The translations under genes were made by a program, and so were the position numbers. The notes beneath the pieces were generated by a model. It was given only the letters and a program-made list of their open reading frames with translations, was not told where the DNA came from and ran no database searches. Shown piece by piece: positions 8,619 to 18,248 of a DNA stretch of 64,000 nucleotides (the stretch's first letter is position 1; every line of letters starts with the position of its first letter). Source of the stretch: Paenibacillus sophorae (GTDB taxonomy: Bacteria; Bacillota; Bacilli; Paenibacillales; Paenibacillaceae); NCBI RefSeq assembly GCF_018966525.1, contig NZ_CP076607.1, positions 5,084,001 to 5,148,000 on the forward strand. Reading direction: 5' to 3'.

Positions 8619-9404
8619 ATGAACCCAATGGAATGTGTACTGTCCATTTCGGACCTGTGGATGGATTATGGCGGCAGCTATGTATTACGAGGAATCGATT
8701 TGGAAGCAGGACCTGGACAAATTATTGGTTATATCGGTCCCAACGGAGCGGGCAAAAGCACCACAGTCAAGATTATGCTCGGTCTTGTTCAGGGGTATCG
8801 GGGAACCGTAGAGCTGTTTGGCACTAACATAGCGGAAGAAGGAACGAGTTACAAGAAGCGGATTGGCTATGTGCCCGAAACCGCCGATTTATATGACGTT
8901 TTGACCGCAAGGGAATATTTGACGTTCATGGGTGAATTATACGGCATGGAAGCGAGGGCTGCGGAAAATAAAGCGATGCGGCTGGCCGAACTGTTCGGTC
9001 TGGACAAGGCTTTCGATTCGAGAATCTCGTCTTATTCAAAAGGCATGAAACAAAAGACCCTGCTCATTTCCAGCCTGCTGCATAATCCCGATCTTCTGTT
9101 CTTGGACGAACCGCTCAGCGGGCTTGACGCGAATAGCGTCATGATTGTGAAAGAGATAATGGCCCGGCTCGCCGCGCAGGGCAAGACCATTTTTTATTCT
9201 TCGCATATTATGGATGTCGTCGAAAAAATAAGCAGCCGCATCGTCTTGATTAATGGCGGGCAAATCGTGGCGGACGGGAGCTTTGAAGATCTGCGCACCA
9301 AGAGTCAAGAAGGAACACTCGAACAGATTTTCAATCAGCTTACAGGCTTCAGCGACCATGAAGAGATTGCGGAATCGTTTGTGTCCATAGTGAAAGAGGG
9401 GTAG
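8619..9404 (+). CDS. ABC transporter ATP-binding protein
   Basis: The 261-residue ATPase has all ABC motifs: Walker A GPNGAGKST (about 40-48), signature YSKGMKQKT, Walker B LLFLDEPLSGLD and the H-loop YSSHIMD. The closest family is the CcmA/EcsA-like exporter ATPases. The ATG follows AAAAGGATGATGAACTAA. It is followed after 3 bp by a large permease-like protein, so the pair forms one exporter operon. The substrate is unknown. Confidence 0.9.
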   Translation: MNPMECVLSISDLWMDYGGSYVLRGIDLEAGPGQIIGYIGPNGAGKSTTVKIMLGLVQGYRGTVELFGTNIAEEGTSYKKRIGYVPETADLYDVLTAREYLTFMGELYGMEARAAENKAMRLAELFGLDKAFDSRISSYSKGMKQKTLLISSLLHNPDLLFLDEPLSGLDANSVMIVKEIMARLAAQGKTIFYSSHIMDVVEKISSRIVLINGGQIVADGSFEDLRTKSQEGTLEQIFNQLTGFSDHEEIAESFVSIVKEG

Positions 9405-9407
9405 CAA

Positions 9408-11099
9408 GTGAAAGAATTTTTAACACTGAGAATGTTAGACAAAGTAAAGCCGTTATTCTTAAAAGCGGGCATCGATTACGATATCCTTCGGCGGATTCTG
9501 CAGGTTAAGCTCACTATGGACCAAAGGAGAACGTCCACTGTGTTCGCCAACTCTTCCAGCGGCAGCAAACCTGAGTATACGCGCAAAGGCAACGTATTAA
9601 AACAGACGAACTCCGGGGCGTCTCCATTGTCATCCATCAAATCCCTGTGGGCATATGGGCTGATTGGGGCTATAGGCATAACGCCTGTTTTGCTCCTGGG
9701 GGACAACTATATGCTTCAAGCGGGGATCGTATTCAGTTTTATCCTATTCTTTCTGACTACCACGATGGTATCCGATTTCTCCTCCGTGCTGCTCGACTTG
9801 AAAGACAGACATATCCTGCATACCAAACCTGTAGATGCCCGAACACTCGCTGCCGCCAAAACGGTACATATCCTCAGCTATCTGGTCTCGTTATCCGCGT
9901 CGCTGACTATTATTCCGCTGCTTGTGTCGCTGTTCAGACATGGACTGCCGTTTTTTTTGCTGTTCCTGTTTGAAATATTTTCTGCCGATATCTTTGTTGT
10001 TGTCGCGACTTCGCTAATGTATTTGCTGGTACTGAAATTTTTTGACGGAGAGAAGCTTAAGGATATTATCAACTATGTACAAATCGGACTGTCCGTGACG
10101 CTCACGATTGGTTATCAAATCATGTTTCGTGTATTGGATATCATCAATTTTAGTGCAAGCTTTACGGTTAATTGGTGGCATTTTCTGCTGCCCCCGTTCT
10201 GGTTCGCCGCCCCTTTCGAGTGGCTGCTACAAGGGAATTCCAGGCTTTCGGTCCTCATCCTATCCGCCCTGTCTGTGGTTGTCCCATTGTTGTGCGTATT
10301 CGTATATATCCGGTTCGGAAGTTCTTTTGAACGCTACTTGCAAAAAATGGCCGACAGCGGCAAATATGAAAAACGGAAAACCAAAGGTCTTCATCTATCC
10401 CTCGCCCGTGTGCTATGCCGCAGCCGCGATGAAGCGATCTTTTATAGTTTTGCGGCGCGGATGATGTCCAGAGAAAGGGAATTTAAGCTTAAAGTATATC
10501 CTATGCTGGGATTTGCAGTGATCTTTCCTTATATTTTCATCCTGAACAATCTTTCGGATTCGTCCTGGGCCGCCATTTCCCGCAGTTCCCTGTATCTGTT
10601 CATTTATTTTACCGCTCTGTTTCTGCCTTCCGTTGTAGCATTGCTGCGCTATTCGGGCAACTATAAAGGCTCATATATTTACCGCACCCTTCCTTTGGAG
10701 GACATCAACGCTATACATAAAGGCGCAATAAAAGCTGCGATTACCAGGCTGTTCCTGCCGCTATACCTGCTTGACAGTATTGTGTTTCTCCTAATATTCG
10801 GCTTGCGGATCTTTCCCGATCTGATTACCGTTCTGCTGGCAGTAATCTTGTATACAGCGATTAGCTATCGCATGGAAGGCCGCGGGCTGCCTTTTTCCGA
10901 ATCGTTCAAGAACTTGCAGCAGTTGGGGATGAGTAAGACTCTGCCCGCCATTTTCCTCCTAGCCGTATTTGCCGGTATGCACTATGCCGCTAGTATATTT
11001 CCTTATGGAATATACGTCTATGCCGCAGTTTTGGTTATTCTAAATGTCCTTTTCTGGCACAATGGCTTTAACCGTATGGAAACGATCTTTGAAAAATAA
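9408..11099 (+). CDS. Large ABC exporter membrane protein
   Basis: The 563-residue protein begins with about 85 polar residues followed by roughly twelve hydrophobic segments in two clusters, with a charged loop near 310-350. It has no ATP-binding motifs, and its position three bases after the ATPase gene marks it as the membrane partner. The family resembles the putative ABC exporters of Bacillota that carry both permease halves in one chain. The start is GTG 9408, preceded by GAGGGG. Substrate candidates include lipids and peptides, but nothing in the sequence decides this. Confidence 0.82.
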   Translation: MKEFLTLRMLDKVKPLFLKAGIDYDILRRILQVKLTMDQRRTSTVFANSSSGSKPEYTRKGNVLKQTNSGASPLSSIKSLWAYGLIGAIGITPVLLLGDNYMLQAGIVFSFILFFLTTTMVSDFSSVLLDLKDRHILHTKPVDARTLAAAKTVHILSYLVSLSASLTIIPLLVSLFRHGLPFFLLFLFEIFSADIFVVVATSLMYLLVLKFFDGEKLKDIINYVQIGLSVTLTIGYQIMFRVLDIINFSASFTVNWWHFLLPPFWFAAPFEWLLQGNSRLSVLILSALSVVVPLLCVFVYIRFGSSFERYLQKMADSGKYEKRKTKGLHLSLARVLCRSRDEAIFYSFAARMMSREREFKLKVYPMLGFAVIFPYIFILNNLSDSSWAAISRSSLYLFIYFTALFLPSVVALLRYSGNYKGSYIYRTLPLEDINAIHKGAIKAAITRLFLPLYLLDSIVFLLIFGLRIFPDLITVLLAVILYTAISYRMEGRGLPFSESFKNLQQLGMSKTLPAIFLLAVFAGMHYAASIFPYGIYVYAAVLVILNVLFWHNGFNRMETIFEK

Positions 11100-11120
11100 G
11101 AGGAATTGGCCATAAAAAAA

Positions 11121-11140
11121 GCACCGATTGGTGCCTTTTC
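11121..11140 (+). terminator. Terminator of the ABC exporter operon
   Basis: GCACC-GATT-GGTGC followed by CTTTTC, 21 bp after the permease stop. Seven A residues precede the stem, so it could also act on the opposite strand. Confidence 0.75.
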
Positions 11141-11182
11141 GAAGATGTCGCCGAATCCTTCATTAGCCTTAGCTTTTCTTGC

Positions 11183-11277
11183 GATTAAAGAATCCTTCAA
11201 CTCCGCTGAAAACTTATAGATTCTTTAATCTTAACAAAGCGGCATGCTTCCCGTTTATGGAAGGCATGCCGCTTTGT
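11183..11277. repeat. Two consecutive inverted repeats between the ABC exporter and yajC
   Basis: GATTAAAGAATC (11183-11194) is repeated in inverted form at 11219-11230, and a second perfect 14-bp inverted pair, 11234-11247 and 11264-11277, follows at once with a 16-base loop. The second lies 21 bp beyond the yajC stop and probably ends the ruv-tgt-yajC transcript, although its T-tract is weak. The first has no obvious role. Confidence 0.65.
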
Positions 11278-11298
11278 CAATAATATTAGGCTCTTATA

Positions 11299-11610
11299 TT
11301 ACTTTGAATCCGCTTCCGTTGTAACGGAATGGCTGATCGAACCCCGGTCAAAGGTAAGCTTCGTCACATCATTCACCCGGAGAACGACAATATCGTCGGA
11401 AATCTCCAAGATCGTACCGTGTAAGCCGCCGATGGTAACCACCTTATCGCCCTTTTTCAGAGCCCTTAACATGGAATTGCGCGTCTTGGTCTTCTTCTGC
11501 TGAGGACGGATCAGCAGGAAGTAGAACACGACAAACATCAGGACAAACGGCCCGACGAGCCCCAAAATATTCGAAGACTGGGACCCTGCGGCTGCAGCGT
11601 ATTGAAACAT
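11299..11610 (-). CDS. yajC: Preprotein translocase subunit YajC
   Basis: The 103-residue single-pass protein, with its membrane segment near residues 17-36 and the motif LLIRPQQKK, is the small partner of SecDF. The cytoplasmic part has the usual GDKVVTIGGLHG signature. The start ATG at 11610 follows GAAAGGGGGG. It is the last gene of the ruvC-ruvA-ruvB-spoIID-queA-tgt-yajC run; in many bacteria yajC also directly follows tgt. Confidence 0.95.
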   Translation of the reverse strand: MFQYAAAAGSQSSNILGLVGPFVLMFVVFYFLLIRPQQKKTKTRNSMLRALKKGDKVVTIGGLHGTILEISDDIVVLRVNDVTKLTFDRGSISHSVTTEADSK

Positions 11611-11654
11611 ATTTCACCCCCCTTTCAAATCTTCGGTAAAGCACAATTCAGCAC

Positions 11655-12791
11655 TTAGAAACCTTTTGAATTCTCATGTAAACCGTATTGTGCGAAAAAC
11701 TCATCGCGAAAATCCAGGAGCCGGTCTTCCATGATGGCTTTCCGCACTTTACGCATCAGTTCCAACAGGAAGTACAAATTATGATAGGTCGTCAAACGAA
11801 GTCCAAAAGTCTCATCGCTCTTGATCAAATGACGCAAATACGCACGCGAATAATTACGGCAGGTGTAGCAGCCGCATTCCGGATCGAGCGGCCCGAAGTC
11901 TCGGGCATACTGCGCATTTCGGACAACGAGTCTTCCCTGGCTGGTCATTGTCGTTCCGTTACGGGCAATGCGGGTCGGCAGCACGCAATCGAACATGTCA
12001 ACACCCCGGATTGCGCCTTCCACCAGCGCGTCAGGAGACCCGACGCCCATCAAATAGCGCGGCTTGTCCTGCGGCAGCAGCGGAACCGTATAATCCAGCA
12101 CTTCGTACATAATTTGCTTCGATTCTCCGACACTGAGTCCTCCAATAGCATACCCCGGGAAATCCATGGAAGTCAACTCGGCAGCACTCTGCCTCCGAAG
12201 ATCTTCGAACATCCCGCCCTGAACAATGGCGAACAAGCCTTGATCATGAGGACGGGCGTGGGCTTTCAGGCACCGCTCCGCCCAGCGGGTGGTCCGCTCC
12301 AGCGATCTTTTCACGTAATCGTATTCCGCCGGATAAGGCGGGCATTCGTCAAAAGCCATCATGATGTCGGAACCAAGCGCATTCTGCACCTCCATCGCCA
12401 CTTCCGGCGACAAGAACTTCTTATCCCCGTTCAGATGGGAGCGGAAATGGACGCCTTCCTCTGTAATTTTGCGCATCTCACTCAGAGAGAATACTTGAAA
12501 CCCGCCGCTGTCTGTCAGAATCGGACGGTCCCAGTTCATGAATTTGTGCAAGCCCCCGGCTTCGCGGACAATATCATGTCCCGGGCGGAGGAACAGATGG
12601 TATGTGTTGCTCAGAATGATCTGGGCGTCCATATCCTTCAGTTCTTCGGGACTCATTGTCTTGACCGTTGCCTGGGTGCCAACCGGCATAAAAGTAGGCG
12701 TTTCGATAACTCCATGGGGAGTATGAACTCTTCCAAGCCGGGCTCCCGACTGCTTGCATGTCTTAATATGCTCGTAAGTAATTGCTGCCAT
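11655..12791 (-). CDS. tgt: tRNA-guanine transglycosylase
   Basis: Tgt exchanges guanine-34 for preQ1 in tRNAs with GUN anticodons, the insertion step of queuosine formation. The protein of about 378 residues shows the DSGGFQVFS substrate loop, the nucleophile region GVDMFDCVLPTR and the zinc site CGCYTC with a following His in the YLRHL motif. I chose ATG 12791 (MAAITYEHIKT), as in homologues; an open frame extends to ATG 12809. It directly follows queA, the next enzyme of the same pathway. Confidence 0.96.
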   Translation of the reverse strand: MAAITYEHIKTCKQSGARLGRVHTPHGVIETPTFMPVGTQATVKTMSPEELKDMDAQIILSNTYHLFLRPGHDIVREAGGLHKFMNWDRPILTDSGGFQVFSLSEMRKITEEGVHFRSHLNGDKKFLSPEVAMEVQNALGSDIMMAFDECPPYPAEYDYVKRSLERTTRWAERCLKAHARPHDQGLFAIVQGGMFEDLRRQSAAELTSMDFPGYAIGGLSVGESKQIMYEVLDYTVPLLPQDKPRYLMGVGSPDALVEGAIRGVDMFDCVLPTRIARNGTTMTSQGRLVVRNAQYARDFGPLDPECGCYTCRNYSRAYLRHLIKSDETFGLRLTTYHNLYFLLELMRKVRKAIMEDRLLDFRDEFFAQYGLHENSKGF

Positions 12792-12811
12792 ATGCGTAAC
12801 CATCCTCATAC

Positions 12812-13840
12812 TTAGTAAATGAACATTGCGTCGCCGAAACTGAAGAAACGGTACTTCCGCTGGATCGCCTCTTGATAGGCGGCAAGAATATGCTCCCTGC
12901 CCGCCAAGGCGCTGACCAGCATAACCAGTGTCGATTTCGGCAAATGAAAATTCGTAATCAGGGCGTTGACCAGTTTGAACTCATAGCCGGGGTAGATAAA
13001 GATATCCGTCCAGCCGCTGCATGCTTCAAGCGGTCCATCGCCGAACATGCCGCCGACCGTCTCCAATGTACGGCAGGAGGTCGTCCCTACCGCTACGATC
13101 CGGCTCCCCTTAGACTTGGCTTCATTCAACATATCCGCCGTCTCCTGAGGCAGCATGAAATACTCCGAATGCATGACATGCTCTTCCACCGTATCCACGG
13201 ACATGGGCCGGAATGTGCCCAAGCCGACATGAAGGGTAATATAGGCTAAGCGAACCCCTTTATCCTGTATATGCTTCAGCAGATCCTCTGTAAAATGCAG
13301 ACCGGCCGTAGGCGCTGCCGCCGAGCCTTCATGACGGGCGTACACGGTCTGATACCGTTCCCGGTCATCCAGCTTCTCCTTAATATACGGCGGAAGCGGC
13401 ATCGTACCAAGTCTGTCCAAAATCTCCTGGAATATCCCTTCGTACATGAACCGCAGCGTACGCCCGCCCATGTCACTTTCTTCTTCGATAACGGCCCGGA
13501 GCTCCTCACCGAAAGATATGACGGCGCCGGTCTTAAGCTTTTTCCCCGGCTTCACCAGCGCATCCCACCGGTCTTCGCCGAGGCTCTTGAGCAGCAGCAC
13601 CTCGGCCTTAGCCCCGGTGTCTTCTTTGATGCCAAACAGTCGGGCCGGAATGACTCTCGTATCATTCAGCACAAGCGTGTCCCCGGGCTGCAATTCGTCG
13701 ATAATATCGGTAAAATGCCGATGTTGCGTCCTGCCGCTCCGCTTGTCCAACGTGAGCAGCCTGGATGCGCTGCGGTCGGGAAGCGGAGTCTGGGCAATCA
13801 GTTCCTCCGGCAGATGAAAATTATACAAATCTACATTCAT
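12812..13840 (-). CDS. queA: S-adenosylmethionine:tRNA ribosyltransferase-isomerase
   Basis: QueA moves the ribosyl part of SAM to preQ1 in tRNA, giving epoxyqueuosine. The 342-residue length and motifs fit the family: DLYNFHLPEELIAQTPL at the N-terminus, LVLNDTRVIPARL, APTAGLHFT and NFHLPKSTLVMLV near the C-terminus. ATG 13840 is preceded by AAGGAATGACAAGCA. Only 6 bp separate it from the SpoIID-domain gene, so the two share a transcript. Confidence 0.96.
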   Translation of the reverse strand: MNVDLYNFHLPEELIAQTPLPDRSASRLLTLDKRSGRTQHRHFTDIIDELQPGDTLVLNDTRVIPARLFGIKEDTGAKAEVLLLKSLGEDRWDALVKPGKKLKTGAVISFGEELRAVIEEESDMGGRTLRFMYEGIFQEILDRLGTMPLPPYIKEKLDDRERYQTVYARHEGSAAAPTAGLHFTEDLLKHIQDKGVRLAYITLHVGLGTFRPMSVDTVEEHVMHSEYFMLPQETADMLNEAKSKGSRIVAVGTTSCRTLETVGGMFGDGPLEACSGWTDIFIYPGYEFKLVNALITNFHLPKSTLVMLVSALAGREHILAAYQEAIQRKYRFFSFGDAMFIY

Positions 13841-13846
13841 TGCTTG

Positions 13847-15934
13847 TCATTCCTTAACTATAGTGACGTTCTGAAAATAGTGTTGCAAAATCTTCTGATA
13901 GTCATACCCTTGTTCTGCCATTCCCTTTACGCCCCACTGGGACATGCCGAGTCCATGGCCGTAGCCCCAGCCAATGAACAGGAAGCCCGGGCTGGCGTCA
14001 ATCACCCTCGCCTTGTTATCCCCGTTCATAACTACGGTTCCGCTGCCACCTTCCGTTACCATCCCTGAGGCGGACAGCACGCCGGCCTGCTGTGAACCGC
14101 TTACCGACGCGGTCCTGCCGTCGGCGCCTAGTACAGTATAACTGCCGGATGGCACAATATCAAACAATGTGCTGGGCAGCCCGCCCAGAGCGGAACGGTA
14201 CAAATCGGGATACTTCACACTTAGGGCATTGCCGTTAGCCTTGACCTGAACCGCCCGTCCCGATGGACCGCGTTCCGTCACCTGAAGGCTGATGATGGAT
14301 GAAGGCAGAGCAGCGTTCGTCTTCCCCTGCAGGCTCTTAAGAAGCTCGGCGGATGTATAAGGTCCTTTAATCCAACTGTAGCTGCCCGACTCCAGCACTT
14401 TGTCCAGCACAACCGCATTCTCTCCCGGATTCAGCTTGCCGACAGGACTTACGCTGCTGTCAAGAACAGGCAGAGCCCGTACATTGACATCCTTGGTCAT
14501 CGCCGTCAGCAGATCCAGGCCGGCTGCGGTCTTCTCTCCCGTCAACTTTACGTTGTCTTCCCTTACGTATCCGTGAGCGCCCCCGGGGAGCAGCACATAA
14601 TACCATTTCTTCGCGGCAGCCACTGCAGCACTGTCGCCGGAGCTGTCGACGCTGGCAAATACATCCCCGCCGTTGTTCCATACTTCGGACGGATCAGCCG
14701 TCACACCGCCGCTGTTGGATGAGAAGACGGCTTCAATGATATTCCCTTCGCTCTTCAGCACTTCTCCAGCGGTGGCATCCACCGCCGAGGTAACTGAAGC
14801 CGCTTCGGTTCCGATCCCGTTGTATACTTGACTTAGTGTAGTATCCACTACATTTGCGATATCAAACCGCATCCCCTGCGCAAGCGCATAGCTGCGAGCC
14901 GCCACCGCCTGCGCTTTAAGCGCTTCTGCCGGCCAGCTCGAAGAGACCTCTCCGCCAACGACCGAGTATAGATATTGCTCCAGCGGCAATTCATTAATCA
15001 CCGATAACGACCCGTTCGATCCACCAAGCTCCAGACTGCCGCGGTAAGTCCGCTTGGTTCTTTCGGCAAGCTGAATGCCCGCGCTGCTTCCGGCCGCCAT
15101 GAACTTCGCTCCGCCGGATACCGCATAATGCGGCGCCTGCGTCTCGCTGTTCAGGTCAAGACCGGCTTCCGTCCGGATCATGAGGCCCGCAGAAGCCGTC
15201 GTTAAGGACAGCTGCGGAAGCACCTGGCTAAGCACAATCCGCGCCGCGTCCAGATCGCTGTCGCTGGCAGCTTCGGACACCCATACCTCGTACCTCGATC
15301 CCCCGCCTTCGGAAGGCACGACGGCTGTCCAGGCGTCAACGCCTGCAGCGGCGATACTTGCCCTAGCGGTATCTGCTTCGAGCTGCGTGGCATAGCTGCC
15401 CGCAGTCAGATGCTTGCCGCCCTTAACGGCGGGAAGCTGATCCGCAGGAAGGCTCAAGCCGGCATTAGCCACTCGGTCAGCGGCATTCTTTGCAGCGCTT
15501 TCGCTGGCATATGTTCCTGTATAGAGTTGATATACATTGCTGCCGCCCTTTGAGTTCAAGAACAGCAGAGGCTTGTCCGATGTAGATTGAAGCTTCTTCG
15601 CCGCGTCGGCCGCCGTCTTCCAGGAAGACGTCTCCAGCACCTTGACGCGGTATCCGTCCAGGCTGGCCCGTACCTTTGTCCCCGAGGGGACCGTAACGAG
15701 AACGGTCCCGGCATCTTCGGCGGTCAGGCTCCAGGCCTGGCCCGATTGCAGTGTGACCGCCGGGACGGTCAATTTATATTTGCTGCCGATATCCGCAAAT
15801 AGCGCGACGCGTATCGTTCGGGGGGAATCGGCGTAACCTGCTCCAGAGGGAATGAGCAGGCATCCCGCCGCCAGCGCCGCAGCCAGCAGACCTTTTGCCA
15901 GTGCCGGTTTCCCTTTCTTCCACAAATGCCTCAT
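13847..15934 (-). CDS. Secreted SpoIID/LytB-domain protein with SPOR-like repeats
   Basis: The protein of about 695 residues has a Sec signal peptide (about residues 1-36), a central region with two SPOR-like stretches (about 135-220), and a SpoIID/LytB domain from about 300. The domain carries the ELPLEQYLYSVVGGEVSSSWP and LKAQAVAARSYAL motifs and a C-terminal GWGYGHGLGMSQWG. SpoIID-domain proteins cut or remodel peptidoglycan; this is a long paralogue, not the short spoIID of the engulfment complex. ATG 15934 follows GGAGGAG at 9-11 bases; an in-frame TTG at 15952 is part of that site. It sits between ruvB and queA. Confidence 0.87.
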   Translation of the reverse strand: MRHLWKKGKPALAKGLLAAALAAGCLLIPSGAGYADSPRTIRVALFADIGSKYKLTVPAVTLQSGQAWSLTAEDAGTVLVTVPSGTKVRASLDGYRVKVLETSSWKTAADAAKKLQSTSDKPLLFLNSKGGSNVYQLYTGTYASESAAKNAADRVANAGLSLPADQLPAVKGGKHLTAGSYATQLEADTARASIAAAGVDAWTAVVPSEGGGSRYEVWVSEAASDSDLDAARIVLSQVLPQLSLTTASAGLMIRTEAGLDLNSETQAPHYAVSGGAKFMAAGSSAGIQLAERTKRTYRGSLELGGSNGSLSVINELPLEQYLYSVVGGEVSSSWPAEALKAQAVAARSYALAQGMRFDIANVVDTTLSQVYNGIGTEAASVTSAVDATAGEVLKSEGNIIEAVFSSNSGGVTADPSEVWNNGGDVFASVDSSGDSAAVAAAKKWYYVLLPGGAHGYVREDNVKLTGEKTAAGLDLLTAMTKDVNVRALPVLDSSVSPVGKLNPGENAVVLDKVLESGSYSWIKGPYTSAELLKSLQGKTNAALPSSIISLQVTERGPSGRAVQVKANGNALSVKYPDLYRSALGGLPSTLFDIVPSGSYTVLGADGRTASVSGSQQAGVLSASGMVTEGGSGTVVMNGDNKARVIDASPGFLFIGWGYGHGLGMSQWGVKGMAEQGYDYQKILQHYFQNVTIVKE

Positions 15935-15970
15935 CTTCACGTTCTCCTCCAATCGCCAAATTCGAAAAGA

Positions 15971-16978
15971 TCAGGATTGCTCCGGAGGGAGCGGAATTCC
16001 TAAATGCTGGTAAGCTGCCGGGGTAACCATTCTTCCCCGGGGCGTTCGTTGCAGAAATCCGATTTGCAGTAGGTACGGCTCATAGACATCCTCAATCGTC
16101 TGGCTCTCCTCACCAATTGTAGCGGCAATCGTATCCAGCCCGACAGGCCCGCCGCGAAATCCCGTGATCATCGAATGCAGCATTCTGTGGTCAATGCTGT
16201 CAAGTCCCCTCGGGTCGACCTGCAGCATCTTGAGCGCCTCGCCGGCGACCTCCGGCGTAATGATCCCATCTCCTTTGACCTGGGCATAATCGCGAACCCG
16301 TTTCAGCAGTCGGTTCGCGATACGTGGGGTCCCCCTTGAACGCAGCGCAATCTCTTCAGCCGCGTCGCCGACAATTTCGATACTGAGAATATCGGCTCCG
16401 CGTGAGACGATGTAGCTCAGTTCGTCCACCGTATAGAATTCCAGCCGGCTGACAACGCCGAACCGGTCGCGCAGCGGCGCGGACAGCAGCCCGGCCCGCG
16501 TGGTGGCCCCCACCAGCGTGAACGGAGGCAGGTCCAGCCGCACCGAGCGGGCGCTCGGGCCTTTGCCGATCATAATGTCAAGCGCAAAATCCTCCATCGC
16601 CGGATACAGCACTTCCTCCACCGTCCGGTGCAGCCGGTGAATCTCGTCGATAAACAGCACATCGCCCTCCTGCAGATTCGTCAGCAGCGCCGCCAAATCG
16701 CCAGGACGCTCAATCGCGGGACCGGACGTTGTCCGGAGGTTCACTCCAAGCTCGTTGGCGATGATGTTGGCGAGCGTCGTTTTACCCAGCCCCGGCGGCC
16801 CGTACAGCAGCACATGATCCAGCGCCTCGCTCCGCATTTTTGCCGCTTCGATATAGATTTTCAGATTCTCTTTAACCTGGTTCTGCCCAATATATTCAGC
16901 CAGAAAACGGGGACGCAAACTAAGCTCCACCGCCTGGTCTTCCATCATTAAATTTGCGGATATGATCCGGTCCTCCAT
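15971..16978 (-). CDS. ruvB: Holliday junction branch migration ATPase RuvB
   Basis: RuvB is the hexameric AAA+ motor that drives branch migration with RuvA. Motifs are Walker A GPPGLGKTT, Walker B FIDEIHRL, sensor GATTRAGLL, the arginine finger region LRDRFG and the winged-helix C-terminus. The 335-residue form begins at ATG 16978 (MEDRIISAN), ten bases after GGAG; an upstream in-frame ATG pair at 17002 lacks a ribosome binding site. It follows ruvA in the SOS-type ruvC-ruvA-ruvB order. Confidence 0.97.
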   Translation of the reverse strand: MEDRIISANLMMEDQAVELSLRPRFLAEYIGQNQVKENLKIYIEAAKMRSEALDHVLLYGPPGLGKTTLANIIANELGVNLRTTSGPAIERPGDLAALLTNLQEGDVLFIDEIHRLHRTVEEVLYPAMEDFALDIMIGKGPSARSVRLDLPPFTLVGATTRAGLLSAPLRDRFGVVSRLEFYTVDELSYIVSRGADILSIEIVGDAAEEIALRSRGTPRIANRLLKRVRDYAQVKGDGIITPEVAGEALKMLQVDPRGLDSIDHRMLHSMITGFRGGPVGLDTIAATIGEESQTIEDVYEPYLLQIGFLQRTPRGRMVTPAAYQHLGIPLPPEQS

Positions 16979-17061
16979 CTTTCCATCGCTCCACTTCATC
17001 ATGTACTTAGCGGACCTTCGTCACCTGCTGCTCATCTACTCTTTACTTCGCTAGTTCCGGT

Positions 17062-17685
17062 CTACTTCGCTACATACAGCAGCTTAAGCGCCTTTTTCAT
17101 CAGCACGTCGACCGAAGCAGTCTCCGCGCCTTCTTTCTTCAGCGCCAGCCAGACACGATCCAGCTCACTCTCCGTGTACCCAAGCGCCTTAAGCCCGTCT
17201 CTGGCTTCCTGCCAGGATACCTCACCGGCACCGGTCTCCGCATTCTCCTCCAGCGCAAACAGTCCGGTTTGGAACGTGACCTTTCCCAGACCGTCGAGCT
17301 TGTCCTTCAGATCAAGAATCATACGCTGTGCAGTCTTCTTGCCGATTCCCGGCAGCTTCGTCAGGAATGTGATATTCTCCTGATAAATAGCCGAAATGAC
17401 ATGGTCCGGCGTTCCCCCTGTCAAAATCCCAAGCGCCACGCGGGGCCCGATGCCCGATACCTCGATCAGCTTGCGGAACAGCTTCTGTTCCTCCCGGGTG
17501 GGAAAGCCGAACAGAAGAATCGCGTCCTCACGCACGTGATGATGAATATATACAGTCACCGGTCCCTCTTGCTTGGCAAAAGCATAAGGATTTGGGCAAA
17601 ACACCCGGTATCCCACGCCTTGAACATCCAGCACCACATATTCTTTTTCCAAATGGACAACCGGTCCCTTTAAAAAATCGATCAT
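17062..17685 (-). CDS. ruvA: Holliday junction DNA helicase subunit RuvA
   Basis: The 207-residue protein has the three RuvA domains: an N-terminal OB fold (MIDFLKGPVVHLE), two helix-hairpin-helix units including VSGIGPRVALGIL and LPGIGKKTAQRMI, and the C-terminal domain III that contacts RuvB. Its ATG overlaps the ruvC stop by 4 bp (ATGA), indicating coupled translation. Confidence 0.97.
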   Translation of the reverse strand: MIDFLKGPVVHLEKEYVVLDVQGVGYRVFCPNPYAFAKQEGPVTVYIHHHVREDAILLFGFPTREEQKLFRKLIEVSGIGPRVALGILTGGTPDHVISAIYQENITFLTKLPGIGKKTAQRMILDLKDKLDGLGKVTFQTGLFALEENAETGAGEVSWQEARDGLKALGYTESELDRVWLALKKEGAETASVDVLMKKALKLLYVAK

Positions 17686-18185
17686 TTGCGTAATACCTCA
17701 TTTATCTTTGAATTCAGCGTATAAGAATGGGCATGACAGACCGCAACCGCCAGCGCGTCGGCCACATCGTCGGGTTTCGGTACGGCTGACAGCTTGAGGT
17801 ACATCCGCACCATTTCCTGCACTTGCTTTTTCTCCGCCTTGCCATAACCGACAATCGCCTGCTTCACCTGCATCGGCGTGTACTCCGCCACCGGAAGCCC
17901 CCGCTGCACCGAGGCCAGAACCAATACCCCTCTCGCCTGACTGACCGACATAGCGGTAGTCACGTTCCGGTTAAAAAACAGTTTCTCAAAAGCAACCGCA
18001 TCGGGCTTGTATCGATCAATCAATTGAAGCATGCCTTCATAAACATGCAAAAGCCTTTCCTCATCGGGCGTATGGGCCTCCGTCTGAATGCAGCCGTACT
18101 GCACCGGCGTCAGTTTGCTGCCGTTTTTATCGATAAACCCGAAGCCGACAATTGCAATCCCCGGGTCGATCCCCAATATCCGCAA
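17682..18185 (-). CDS. ruvC: Crossover junction endodeoxyribonuclease RuvC
   Basis: RuvC resolves Holliday junctions by symmetrical cuts. The acidic catalytic residues are visible in ILGIDPG, VAFEKLFF and DDVADALAVAVCHAH. The protein is about 167 residues from TTG 18185 (MRILGIDPG), eight bases after AGGAG; ATG 18191 is too close to that site. B. subtilis lacks ruvC and uses RecU, so its presence here is a lineage marker. First gene of the ruv operon. Confidence 0.95.
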   Translation of the reverse strand: MRILGIDPGIAIVGFGFIDKNGSKLTPVQYGCIQTEAHTPDEERLLHVYEGMLQLIDRYKPDAVAFEKLFFNRNVTTAMSVSQARGVLVLASVQRGLPVAEYTPMQVKQAIVGYGKAEKKQVQEMVRMYLKLSAVPKPDDVADALAVAVCHAHSYTLNSKINEVLRK

Positions 18186-18248
18186 GACCATCTCTCCTCT
18201 ATTGTAAACGGGAGCCTTCCCGAACGGTCCATTTCTTCGCCCTTAAAG

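Noticed and set aside
11018..11200. Minus-strand 60-codon frame after yajC
   Set aside because: It crosses the ABC exporter terminator and the permease 3' end and has no usable ribosome binding site.
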